Positions 5,672 through 11,352 of a stretch of DNA of 11,352 bases are shown here, piece after piece. Below the pieces are notes generated by a model. That model was not told the origin of the DNA. It did no database searches and saw only the letters and a program-made list of their open reading frames with translations. The DNA is from Flavobacterium psychrophilum (GTDB lineage: Bacteria; Bacteroidota; Bacteroidia; Flavobacteriales; Flavobacteriaceae). The stretch is taken from contig CAMBZB010000047.1 of the NCBI GenBank assembly GCA_945872245.1, positions 1 to 11,352 on the forward strand, written 5' to 3'. Both the position numbers and the translations under genes were made by a program. The stretch's first letter is position 1, and each line of letters opens with the position of its first letter.

Positions 5672-7291
5672 TTATTGTGGCTGGTGTACCGGTTTCAATA
5701 AATCGTTCACAGTTTTCACAGGATTGAAGGTAGTCAAAGGGACTTCAACGAAAACAGTTATCCATTTTGCCATCGCTCCATTCCATAAACCTGGCAATTC
5801 ATACCCTTTTAAAGGCGCGCCATCTTTATTTTTTTCTACAATAAAACCACTGTTGTGATCTACAAATTGAGCTAAATCGAATTTTTGATTTCTATGGTTC
5901 CTTAGGCCGCAAACTAAATCCACTGGATTGAAATGGGTAGCGTTAGCCAAAATTCGGGCTTGATCAGCATTAGCCAAATCTATTTGTGAAGTCTCTACAA
6001 TTTGCAATGAAACAGTCCCTTCTGAATCCCTTACCCAAAATGGTCCGCCTCCAGTATCCCCCTCATTCTTTACCATACCACAAATTCGAATTGGTCGGTC
6101 AAGAATATTTTGGACAAAACTAATTTTATTTTCCAAAGTATATTTAGAAAAACCATCTGGGAATTTAATATTCAAACTTTTTTGGGCGAAAGCTATTATT
6201 TCTGATAAATCTACCTCTTCGTTTTTTTCAATATCATTCAAGTAGTTGAAAATTTGTTGTTGCAATTCTATCAAAATCCCTGCTAACACTTTTTTATACA
6301 ATATGTTAATTTCTTTGTGATTTTGAATAACATTATCAATGTTTTTTATAAAAATAATATCAGCATCCAGATTATTTAAATTTTCGATTAGTGCACCGTG
6401 ACCTCCTGGACGAAAAGTTAATTTGCCACTCGCATCCCTGAATGGTCGATTGAAAAAATCGACAGAGATAGCATCTGTTTTTTTATTTTGATACGAAAAA
6501 CTAATATTAATTTTGGTGTCCGTTTCTTTTTCTATTTCGCCTTTTATTGCATTTATAATATTTTCAAAATCTTTTTGATGTGTTTCTGAAACCGTAAAAT
6601 GCAAATTTGAAATACCATTTGAACTCGAATAATAAACACATTCATATAAATGTTCTTCGATTGGAGATGCAACATGAGTACTGTATTTATGAAACGGAAG
6701 AATTGCTTTAGGCTTATTGGCAAAATCAAAGTGCTCTTTTGAAAGGAGCATTTTTATAAAATTAAAATTTTTATAATCACTTTCTAAATTGTCAAAATCT
6801 GAAAATATTTCCTTCAATTTCGCATCCACTTTCTTAAAAAAAGGGAATTTTTCTAGACCGACAATGAAAATCAAAAGTTCATTATCTTTTTTTCTATTGA
6901 CATAAGCGTTTATGCTCTCGTTTTCAACATCGAAATCATTCAAAAATTCACTCAAAAACTTAAACATTCTGCTAGCGGCTCCAGAAGCCGGAACGAATTT
7001 AACTAATTTAAAATTCGATTTATTGGCATCAAAAAAATCGGCCTTTTGTTGAAAATCATTTTCCGACAGCTTCAAAATTCCATTTGAAACTGTTGCAGGC
7101 TCGACTAAAACAGTTTTCGCAATTCCATTTTTAAAAAAATCTAATTGATTTTGTATGTTTTGCAAGAGAATGCCATGTTCCTGAATCTGAGCAAAATCAA
7201 GAGGAGTAAATCCCATTTCTATCGCTTTTTGCAAATCATTTACAATGGCATTCGCACTATCTAATCTTACGTTTTTATCTCCTGAAATCAT
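5672..7291 (-). CDS. DUF4301-family protein, function unknown
   Basis: This 539-residue cytosolic protein (no signal peptide or TM segment) is recognised as DUF4301, a family seen mainly in Bacteroidota. Visible conserved-looking blocks are VPASGAASRMFKFL (100-113), FRPGGHGALIENLNNLDADI (293-312) with IFIKNIDNV after it, RICGMVKNEGDTGGGPFWVR (402-421), and a C-terminal ELPGLWNGAMAKW (498-510). The Gly-rich N-terminal loop, a GGHG segment followed by KNIDN, and a later GGGPFWV block are reminiscent of UTP-sugar pyrophosphorylases (GT-A-like nucleotidyltransferases). That is inference, not an assignment. It starts 16 bases after the PnuC-type transporter and ends 2 bases before arfB, so it is translated in the same transcript. 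The ATG at 7291 is the first in frame; a second Met at residue 26 is possible. Confidence 0.88.
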   Translation of the reverse strand: MISGDKNVRLDSANAIVNDLQKAIEMGFTPLDFAQIQEHGILLQNIQNQLDFFKNGIAKTVLVEPATVSNGILKLSENDFQQKADFFDANKSNFKLVKFVPASGAASRMFKFLSEFLNDFDVENESINAYVNRKKDNELLIFIVGLEKFPFFKKVDAKLKEIFSDFDNLESDYKNFNFIKMLLSKEHFDFANKPKAILPFHKYSTHVASPIEEHLYECVYYSSSNGISNLHFTVSETHQKDFENIINAIKGEIEKETDTKINISFSYQNKKTDAISVDFFNRPFRDASGKLTFRPGGHGALIENLNNLDADIIFIKNIDNVIQNHKEINILYKKVLAGILIELQQQIFNYLNDIEKNEEVDLSEIIAFAQKSLNIKFPDGFSKYTLENKISFVQNILDRPIRICGMVKNEGDTGGGPFWVRDSEGTVSLQIVETSQIDLANADQARILANATHFNPVDLVCGLRNHRNQKFDLAQFVDHNSGFIVEKNKDGAPLKGYELPGLWNGAMAKWITVFVEVPLTTFNPVKTVNDLLKPVHQPQ

Positions 7292-7307
7292 GATAAAAGG
7301 TTTGTGT

Positions 7308-7925
7308 TTATGAATTAAGTCTATCTAAGCTTTTCTTCCATTCTAAATAGGCTGAAATGGCTAAAATTGTGAAAATTAGATACTGCAAAGATAACATTCC
7401 TAGTCCGCGATACGCATATAATGGTGTAACAATTATATCACCTAAAATCCAAAGTGTCCAATTTTCAATTTTCTTCTTGGCCATATACCACATTCCGGTA
7501 AAAAATATTCCTGATGCAAAAATATCAATATAATTATCTTTTCGTATTTCATAATCGAAGAAATTATATATCTCGAAAACCACAAAAATGGTAACAAAGA
7601 ACAATCCAATTCCTATTATTTTTTCTCTATCATTGGTTCTTGTAATTGCAAGATTATCTGAATCAGCTCCTTTTCGAGCCCAATTATACCAGCCATAAAT
7701 ACTCATGATGCTAAAATATCCGTTGATCATCATATCACCCAGATATCCCGCAATATAAAGCAAATAAGTTGTGATTACTGTAGCAATCAATCCCGTAGGA
7801 TATACCCAGATGTTCTCTTTTTTGGCAAACCAAACGCTCAAAATTCCGAATACAAAGGCGATAAACTCTAATATGATTTGTATTGTTGATACATTTTTGT
7901 AGGCGTTTAGAAAAAATTCTATCAT
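7308..7925 (-). CDS. PnuC/PnuT-family vitamin transporter (nicotinamide riboside or thiamine)
   Basis: This 205-residue inner-membrane protein has about seven hydrophobic segments, as in PnuC facilitators. Family signatures are visible: WVYPTGLIATVITTYLLY (40-57), SIYGWYNWARKG (75-86) and NWTLWILGDIIVTPLY (155-170), followed by QYLIFTILAISAYLEWKK. Characterised members take up nicotinamide riboside (PnuC), thiamine (PnuT) or riboflavin (PnuX) by facilitated diffusion, with trapping by phosphorylation. The nearby TPP-riboswitch receptor favours PnuT, but the riboswitch does not precede this gene, so the substrate is unsettled. The frame is open for 18 more residues upstream, but those overlap pcrB; the ATG at 7925, 4 bases after the pcrB stop, gives the expected N-terminus. 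No nucleoside or thiamine kinase gene is seen in the window. Confidence 0.92.
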   Translation of the reverse strand: MIEFFLNAYKNVSTIQIILEFIAFVFGILSVWFAKKENIWVYPTGLIATVITTYLLYIAGYLGDMMINGYFSIMSIYGWYNWARKGADSDNLAITRTNDREKIIGIGLFFVTIFVVFEIYNFFDYEIRKDNYIDIFASGIFFTGMWYMAKKKIENWTLWILGDIIVTPLYAYRGLGMLSLQYLIFTILAISAYLEWKKSLDRLNS

Positions 7926-7929
7926 AATC

Positions 7930-8646
7930 TTATTTATTAAAAAAATCAATGTCATTTTCAAAAGCAGTTCCAATAACAACTAAATCGGCGCCATAATCAT
8001 AGGCTTTTTGAATTCCCTGCAAATCTATAATTCCTCCTCCAACAATCACCGGAATTCCGATATTTTGGGAAATTTTTTTAATCATTTCTAATGGAACCGA
8101 CTGTTTGGCTCCACTTCCAGCTTCGAGATAAATGAGTTTGTTGCCCAACATTTCTCCAGCTTGAGCTGTTGCTAGAGCCAATTCGAGATTATTTCTGTCT
8201 AAAGGTGTTGTTTTGCTGACGCGTTCTACAGCGGTTTCAGAGCCGCTTTCGATGAGAATATATCCCGTGGAAATAATTTCGAGTTGGGTTTGTTTTAAAA
8301 TGGGAGCCGCTTTAACTTGATGTTCAATCAGGAAATCTGGGTTTCTGCCTGAGATTAAGGACAAGAACAAAATGGCATCGGCTTTATCTGAAATTTGGGA
8401 TGGATTTCCAGGGAAAAGAACAATAGGCAAGGCGCATTTTTGTTTAATCTTTAAAATCAATTCGTCTAGAATATTGTTTTCAACGAGGCTTCCGCCGATA
8501 AAAATATGGGTCCCCGGCGATTGGTTTATTTTTTGGATTAATACTTCCGCACTATTCAAATCGATTTTGTCGGGATCGAGAAGAATGGCGAGTAGTTTCT
8601 CGTTTTTTACTTTTGATTGTAAAATGTCATTGTAGATATTTATCAT
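7930..8646 (-). CDS. Geranylgeranylglyceryl/heptaprenylglyceryl phosphate synthase (PcrB family)
   Basis: This 238-residue TIM-barrel prenyltransferase should join sn-glycerol-1-phosphate to a polyprenyl diphosphate by an ether bond. Family motifs run in order: LLAILLDPDKID (18-29), THIFIGGSLVENN (46-58), PIVLFPGNPSQIS (74-86), FLSLISGRNPDFLI (94-107), ISTGYILIESG (125-135), LIYLEAGSGA (171-180) and IPVIVGGGI (198-206). The last segments form the phosphate-binding end of the barrel. The enzyme is archaeal in its classic role, and homologues are known in Bacteroidota, where the final product is poorly understood. The ATG at 8646 gives a normal N-terminus. A REP palindrome lies 22 bases upstream in the presumed leader. 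The pnuC-type gene follows after 4 bases, so they are co-transcribed. Confidence 0.95.
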   Translation of the reverse strand: MINIYNDILQSKVKNEKLLAILLDPDKIDLNSAEVLIQKINQSPGTHIFIGGSLVENNILDELILKIKQKCALPIVLFPGNPSQISDKADAILFLSLISGRNPDFLIEHQVKAAPILKQTQLEIISTGYILIESGSETAVERVSKTTPLDRNNLELALATAQAGEMLGNKLIYLEAGSGAKQSVPLEMIKKISQNIGIPVIVGGGIIDLQGIQKAYDYGADLVVIGTAFENDIDFFNK

Positions 8647-8668
8647 TTGTTACTTATTTTGTCTGTTT

Positions 8669-8701
8669 AGATTTGACAACTTTTGGAAAGTTGTCAAATC
8701 T
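8669..8701. repeat. REP palindrome, copy A (3' of the RAYT gene)
   Basis: This is a 33-bp palindrome with arms AGATTTGACAACTTTT and GAAAGTTGTCAAATCT around a central G; only the innermost pair is mismatched (T against G). It is followed by GTTTGTCAAATCATT, which echoes the arm and resembles the sequence after copy B. It lies between the RAYT stop and the pcrB start, 22 bases ahead of the pcrB ATG. Confidence 0.9.
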
Positions 8702-8716
8702 GTTTGTCAAATCATT

Positions 8717-9361
8717 TTAATCCTCAATAAAAAAATCCCTTTCGATTGAATCCATTTTACTTGCACTTTCAAAATGACAATATTCAAAATTGTCGATATC
8801 TCCAAAATAACCAATCAATTCCTCTTTTAATAGTTTAGTATCTTTATTTGATATCGTATTATGGTAAGATGACCATTTCCAATCTCTAAAATCTTTAACT
8901 AAACTATGTTTTTGTGCATTAGTATTGATATAACATGCTAATTCTCGTAAATAGTTTTCATTTTCTACTCTAACACGTTTAAATGGTGTTTGAAAAAGCG
9001 TTCCGATTCTGTTTTGCTCTTTGTTAAATGCCATAGCGTAACTTTGGAAAAACTTCTTAAATTGATGACTGACAATATCGTGTGTGGTTTTTTGTTCATT
9101 ATGTAATTCAAGATTTGACAACTTTTGAAAAGTTGTAAAATCTGTCAAATCATTCACTTTTATCATAAAATGAAAATGGTTTCCTAATAAATTATAGGCA
9201 TAAATCTTTATATAATTGGACAAGTATTTATCAAACTGGCGAATAAAATAAGCGTAATTTTCAGAAGATGTAAACATAGGCTTTCTGTCAACTGTTCTAT
9301 TATAAACGTGATATATCCCATCGTTTTCAAATCGTGTGTAGTAATGTTCCTTTTTTGCCAT
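8717..9361 (-). CDS. REP-associated tyrosine transposase (RAYT, IS200/Y1-like)
   Basis: This 214-residue single-strand DNA transposase of the HUH superfamily has the HUH motif NHFHFMIKV (61-69; His62 and His64). The catalytic tyrosine is probably Tyr144 in CYINTNAQKHSL. An FNKEQNRIGTLFQTPFKRV block (112-130) and a WKWSSY segment (161-166) are typical of TnpA_REP proteins. All these elements are present in one open frame, so the gene looks intact. RAYTs bind and cleave REP hairpins. Residues 73-84 (TDFTTFQKLSNL) are encoded by a REP palindrome lying inside the gene, between the HUH motif and the following helix. The ATG at 9361 begins MAKKEHYYTRFENDGIYHVY, a standard RAYT N-terminus. Confidence 0.93.
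   Translation of the reverse strand: MAKKEHYYTRFENDGIYHVYNRTVDRKPMFTSSENYAYFIRQFDKYLSNYIKIYAYNLLGNHFHFMIKVNDLTDFTTFQKLSNLELHNEQKTTHDIVSHQFKKFFQSYAMAFNKEQNRIGTLFQTPFKRVRVENENYLRELACYINTNAQKHSLVKDFRDWKWSSYHNTISNKDTKLLKEELIGYFGDIDNFEYCHFESASKMDSIERDFFIED
9111..9143. repeat. REP palindrome, copy B, inside the RAYT coding sequence
   Basis: This copy has left arm AGATTTGACAACTTTT, a central G and right arm AAAAGTTGTAAAATCT; it differs from copy C by one base in the right arm. The following GTCAAATCATT matches the tail after copy A. It encodes residues 73-84 of the transposase, in the only stop-free frame of this palindrome. Confidence 0.88.
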
Positions 9362-9386
9362 TTTTTCGGATTTTATCTATTTATTT

Positions 9387-9419
9387 AGATTTGACAACTT
9401 TTGAAAAGTTGTCAAATCT
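9387..9419. repeat. REP palindrome, copy C (5' of the RAYT gene)
   Basis: This is a perfect 33-bp palindrome with 16-bp arms AGATTTGACAACTTTT and AAAAGTTGTCAAATCT around a central G. It lies 25 bases upstream of the RAYT ATG and overlaps the 3' end of the phosphopantetheinyl transferase gene, supplying that gene's stop codon. Confidence 0.92.
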
Positions 9420-10068
9420 TCTCGAAAGCATAAACTAAGGTGAATCCTTCAAACTCTTCAAAATAAATAGAGAATTGTTGTTTCACATTTTCCATTTCGA
9501 GTGTGGCGATTGTTTTTTGGTCTCTGATTTCAAATGAATTTACCCAAATATGGTCTTTGAAACTAATCCCAGGTTCGTTTCGGATTTTGAAAACAGCTTC
9601 TTTTGCTCCCCATTTTACGATTAGTTTTTTGATGTAATCCTGAGTGCTTGTATCTCCTAAACGGAGTGATTCTTTATTGTTTACAAATTTATCGGCGATG
9701 CGAATGATTTTATCTCTTTGCATTTCGATGTCGATTCCGACTTTTTGGTCACTGATTATTAGGGTTGAAAAGTTGTGGGAATGCGAGATAGACATCTCGA
9801 TAGGCTCATTGTAACAATTATTTGGATTGAGATGTGGCTTCCCAGATTCGTCATACTGTAAATCAAAATCAGTATAACCTACTTCTTTCAATAACATTCT
9901 AACACTTAGAAAAGCACGTTGGTGCAACTCGGATTTCATTCCGTTGAAACGAAGCAGGGTTTTTTCTTTTAAAACTACTTGGCTCAACAAATCTTCTAAA
10001 GATTCAGTTATTTTCCAAATTAGAATTTGGGTTGTGGAACTGAAGTTTATGATTTTAAATAATGGCAT
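9412..10068 (-). CDS. 4'-phosphopantetheinyl transferase (Sfp/AcpT-like)
   Basis: This 218-residue cytosolic enzyme should transfer phosphopantetheine from CoA to a serine on a carrier protein. The Mg/CoA-binding signature VGIDIE (110-115; Asp113 and Glu115) and the WGAKEAVFK motif (153-161; Lys156, Glu157, Lys161) are in the expected order. SISHSHNFS (93-101) comes before them as the usual substrate-contact block. The two-half Sfp-like architecture rather than short AcpS length suggests a broad-range enzyme; its carrier protein is not in this window. The frame is open back to 10140, but that extension reads through the hairpin element; the ATG at 10068 (MPLFKIINFSSTTQILIWKI) is the family-like start. 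Its last two codons (Lys, Ile) and the TGA are shared with REP copy C, so the native C-terminus may have been altered slightly. Confidence 0.93.
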   Translation of the reverse strand: MPLFKIINFSSTTQILIWKITESLEDLLSQVVLKEKTLLRFNGMKSELHQRAFLSVRMLLKEVGYTDFDLQYDESGKPHLNPNNCYNEPIEMSISHSHNFSTLIISDQKVGIDIEMQRDKIIRIADKFVNNKESLRLGDTSTQDYIKKLIVKWGAKEAVFKIRNEPGISFKDHIWVNSFEIRDQKTIATLEMENVKQQFSIYFEEFEGFTLVYAFEKI

Positions 10069-10080
10069 CGTTGGATATCG

Positions 10081-10172
10081 AGGTTTTAGCCCTGATGGAA
10101 ACGGCATCCTTTTATGGTCTCGTTCTAAAAACGAGACCATAAAAGATACAGTGTACAGCAGGAAATAGCTTC
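10081..10172. ncRNA. Long hairpin element, candidate structured RNA or repeat
   Basis: The core is a perfect inverted repeat: CTTTTATGGTCTCGTT (10109-10124) and AACGAGACCATAAAAG (10130-10145) with a 5-base loop. Outside it, AGC and CCTG (10088-10094) can pair with CAGG (10159-10162) and GCT (10168-10170). ATC (10106-10108) can pair with GAT (10145-10147), with small internal loops. The flanks GCCCTGATGG and AGCAGGAAATAGCT resemble conserved ends of an element I recall in many Flavobacterium intergenic regions. It may correspond to the Rfam Flavo-1 motif, but that match is unverified memory. It lies between divergent acpT-like and ahcY genes, ending 20 bases from the acpT-like ATG. The transcribed strand is unknown. 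Confidence 0.55.
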
Positions 10173-10264
10173 AAATAAAAATTATTTCGTTAAATTTCAA
10201 AAGATTACGGCATTGAACAATTCATAAATGTTTGCAAATGCTTTTTAAATAATAAGTTATTACG

Positions 10265-10272
10265 TAATTTTG
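10265..10272 (+). promoter_or_regulatory. Candidate -7 element of the ahcY promoter
   Basis: TAATTTTG fits the Bacteroidota -7 consensus TAnnTTTG and lies 31 bases before the ahcY ATG, a normal leader length. A TTTG is present at 10231-10234, but 30 bases upstream is too far for a standard -33 box, so the call rests on the -7 alone. Confidence 0.45.
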
Positions 10273-10303
10273 CCAAAATTTTATAATTACAAATATACTA
10301 TAA

Positions 10304-11352
10304 ATGAGTACATCGACTATGCCTTATGTGGCTTTCAAAGTAAAAGACATTTCTCTAGCGGCTTGGGGAAGAAAAGAAATTGAATTAGCTGAAGCTGAAA
10401 TGCCAGGATTAATGGCGCTTCGTGCGGAATACAAAAACGAACAACCGCTTGCTGGTGCTCGTATTGCAGGATGTTTGCACATGACGATACAAACTGCGGT
10501 TTTAATTGAAACCTTAATTGCTTTGGGTGCGGAAGTGACTTGGAGTTCTTGTAATATTTTCTCAACTCAAGATCAAGCTGCTGCGGCAATTGCTGCTGCA
10601 GGGATTCAAGTTTATGCTTGGAAAGGGTTGAACGAACCTGATTTTGACTGGTGTATCGAACAAACTTTGTTCTTTGGAGAAGACAGAAAACCATTGAATA
10701 TGATTTTAGATGACGGTGGAGATTTAACGAATATGGTTATTGACCGTTACCCAGAATTGGTTGCTGGAATCAAAGGATTGTCTGAAGAAACTACCACTGG
10801 AGTTCACAGATTATACGAAAGAGTAAAAGCGGGAACGTTGCCAATGCCGGCAATCAACGTGAATGACTCGGTTACAAAATCGAAATTTGACAACAAATAC
10901 GGTTGTAAAGAATCTGCGGTTGATGCGGTTCGTCGTGCAACTGATGTGATGCTTGCTGCAAAAAGAGTAATCGTTTGTGGATATGGTGATGTTGGAAAAG
11001 GAACTGCAGCTTCTTTTAGAGGTGCCGGATCTATTGTAACAGTTACCGAAATTGACCCAATTTGTGCGCTTCAAGCGGCAATGGATGGTTTTGAAGTAAA
11101 AAAATTAGACACCGTAATTGCAACTGCAGATATTATTATTACCACTACTGGAAATAAAGATATTGTTTTGGGTTCTCATTTCGAAAAAATGAAAGACAAA
11201 ACCATCGTTTGTAATATTGGGCATTTTGATAACGAAATTGATATGGGATGGTTGAACTTAAACCACGGTGCATCAAAAGTAGAAATCAAACCACAAGTAG
11301 ACAAATATACAATTGCTGGAAATGACATTCTTATTTTAGCCGAAGGTCGTTT
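10304..11352 (+). CDS. ahcY: S-adenosylhomocysteine hydrolase (partial, runs off the window)
   Basis: This is an open frame of 349 codons with no stop before the window end, about four fifths of the roughly 430-440 residues usual for the family. The enzyme is an NAD-dependent cytosolic hydrolase that splits S-adenosylhomocysteine to adenosine and homocysteine, relieving product inhibition of SAM-dependent methylation. Visible motifs are [16 protein letters not shown] (57-72), [11 protein letters not shown] (80-90), [12 protein letters not shown] (134-145), [12 protein letters not shown] (160-171), [19 protein letters not shown] (182-200), the NAD-binding GYGDVGKG (226-233) and [10 protein letters not shown] (304-313). 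The ATG at 10304 ([20 protein letters not shown]) gives a normal N-terminus; a second Met six codons in is an alternative. It is divergent from the phosphopantetheinyl transferase and has its own candidate promoter. Confidence 0.97.
   Translation, partial: MSTSTMPYVAFKVKDISLAAWGRKEIELAEAEMPGLMALRAEYKNEQPLAGARIAGCLHMTIQTAVLIETLIALGAEVTWSSCNIFSTQDQAAAAIAAAGIQVYAWKGLNEPDFDWCIEQTLFFGEDRKPLNMILDDGGDLTNMVIDRYPELVAGIKGLSEETTTGVHRLYERVKAGTLPMPAINVNDSVTKSKFDNKYGCKESAVDAVRRATDVMLAAKRVIVCGYGDVGKGTAASFRGAGSIVTVTEIDPICALQAAMDGFEVKKLDTVIATADIIITTTGNKDIVLGSHFEKMKDKTIVCNIGHFDNEIDMGWLNLNHGASKVEIKPQVDKYTIAGNDILILAEGR

Larger units (their letters stand above)
8669..9419 (-). mobile_element. REP-RAYT unit (transposase gene framed by REP palindromes)
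   Basis: A 751-bp unit consists of a Y1-type transposase gene (8717-9361) framed by near-identical 33-bp palindromes: copy A 15 bases after its stop and copy C 25 bases before its start. This is the classic arrangement of a REP-associated tyrosine transposase with its cognate REPs, which are usually dispersed across the genome by the enzyme. It separates the phosphopantetheinyl transferase gene from pcrB, which share a strand. Whether the unit moves as a whole cannot be read from one copy. Confidence 0.8.

Noticed and set aside
7926..7979. Extended N-terminus of the PnuC-type protein
   Set aside because: It overlaps the pcrB coding end and adds residues not seen in the family; the ATG at 7925 follows the pcrB stop at a normal operon distance.
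8372..8635. Plus-strand open frame of 87 codons
   Set aside because: It is antisense to pcrB with no recognisable features.
8669..9419. CRISPR-like array from the three repeated palindromes
   Set aside because: Spacing is irregular (hundreds of bases), one copy is inside a gene, there are no uniform spacers and no cas genes; REP/RAYT explains it.
10109..10145. Perfect palindrome before ahcY as an intrinsic terminator
   Set aside because: It lies between two divergent genes, where no transcript needs ending, and no T-run follows the stem on either strand.
10069..10168. Longer phosphopantetheinyl transferase and a plus-strand frame through the hairpin element
   Set aside because: Both readings are translations of the palindromic element; the enzyme family N-terminus begins at 10068.
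10290..10297. Minus-strand TATATTTG as an acpT promoter
   Set aside because: It fits the -7 consensus but has no TTG at the -33 position, would need upstream DNA inside ahcY, and lies over 200 bases from the gene.
10335..11074. Two minus-strand open frames (10335-10694 and 10811-11074)
   Set aside because: Both are antisense to ahcY, which is certain from its motifs and continuous frame.

Overview
This AT-rich window reads as chromosomal DNA of a member of the Bacteroidota, most likely a Flavobacterium or close relative. The evidence is the promoter style (TTG, about 18-19 bases, TAnnTTTG), the lack of Shine-Dalgarno sequences, an LDEVLV-type TonB box on an outer-membrane receptor, a PcrB-type GGGP synthase and a DUF4301 protein. 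The organism call is inference from protein character; no database search was possible.

Layout. 1-1186: a possible tail of an upstream gene, then a two-TM sensor histidine kinase (+). 1205-2139: HIT-family hydrolase and greA (both -, probably greA then hit). greA has a recognisable promoter and a terminator-like hairpin inside its leader. 2305-2757: a small lipoprotein (+) resembling a Rieske domain that has lost its histidine ligands. It ends at a bidirectional terminator shared with the next gene. 2815-5028: a TonB-dependent receptor (-) preceded by a clear TPP riboswitch (about 5127-5207) and a near-ideal promoter, so probably the outer-membrane step of thiamine uptake. 5268-8646: a tight minus-strand cluster in transcription order pcrB/GGGPS, PnuC-family transporter, DUF4301 protein, arfB-like peptidyl-tRNA hydrolase (TTG start). 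8669-9419: a REP-RAYT unit, i.e. a REP-associated Y1 transposase gene with a 33-bp palindrome on each side and a third copy inside its own coding sequence. 9412-10068: a 4'-phosphopantetheinyl transferase whose last codons and stop lie in a REP. 10081-10172: a long, nearly perfect hairpin element in the divergent intergenic region. 10304-11352: ahcY (S-adenosylhomocysteine hydrolase, +), cut by the window end.

How the parts fit. The receptor and the PnuC-type permease could be the outer- and inner-membrane steps of thiamine import (PnuT-like). However, the riboswitch sits between them and can only govern the receptor. The DUF4301 protein is the main gene of unknown function; it carries glycine-rich motifs reminiscent of sugar-nucleotide pyrophosphorylases. 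The REP-RAYT unit has apparently inserted between the phosphopantetheinyl transferase and pcrB, both on the same strand. The most interesting items are the REP copy inside the RAYT gene, the hairpin element before ahcY, the greA leader terminator, the ligand-less Rieske-like lipoprotein, and the thiamine-linked cluster with DUF4301.
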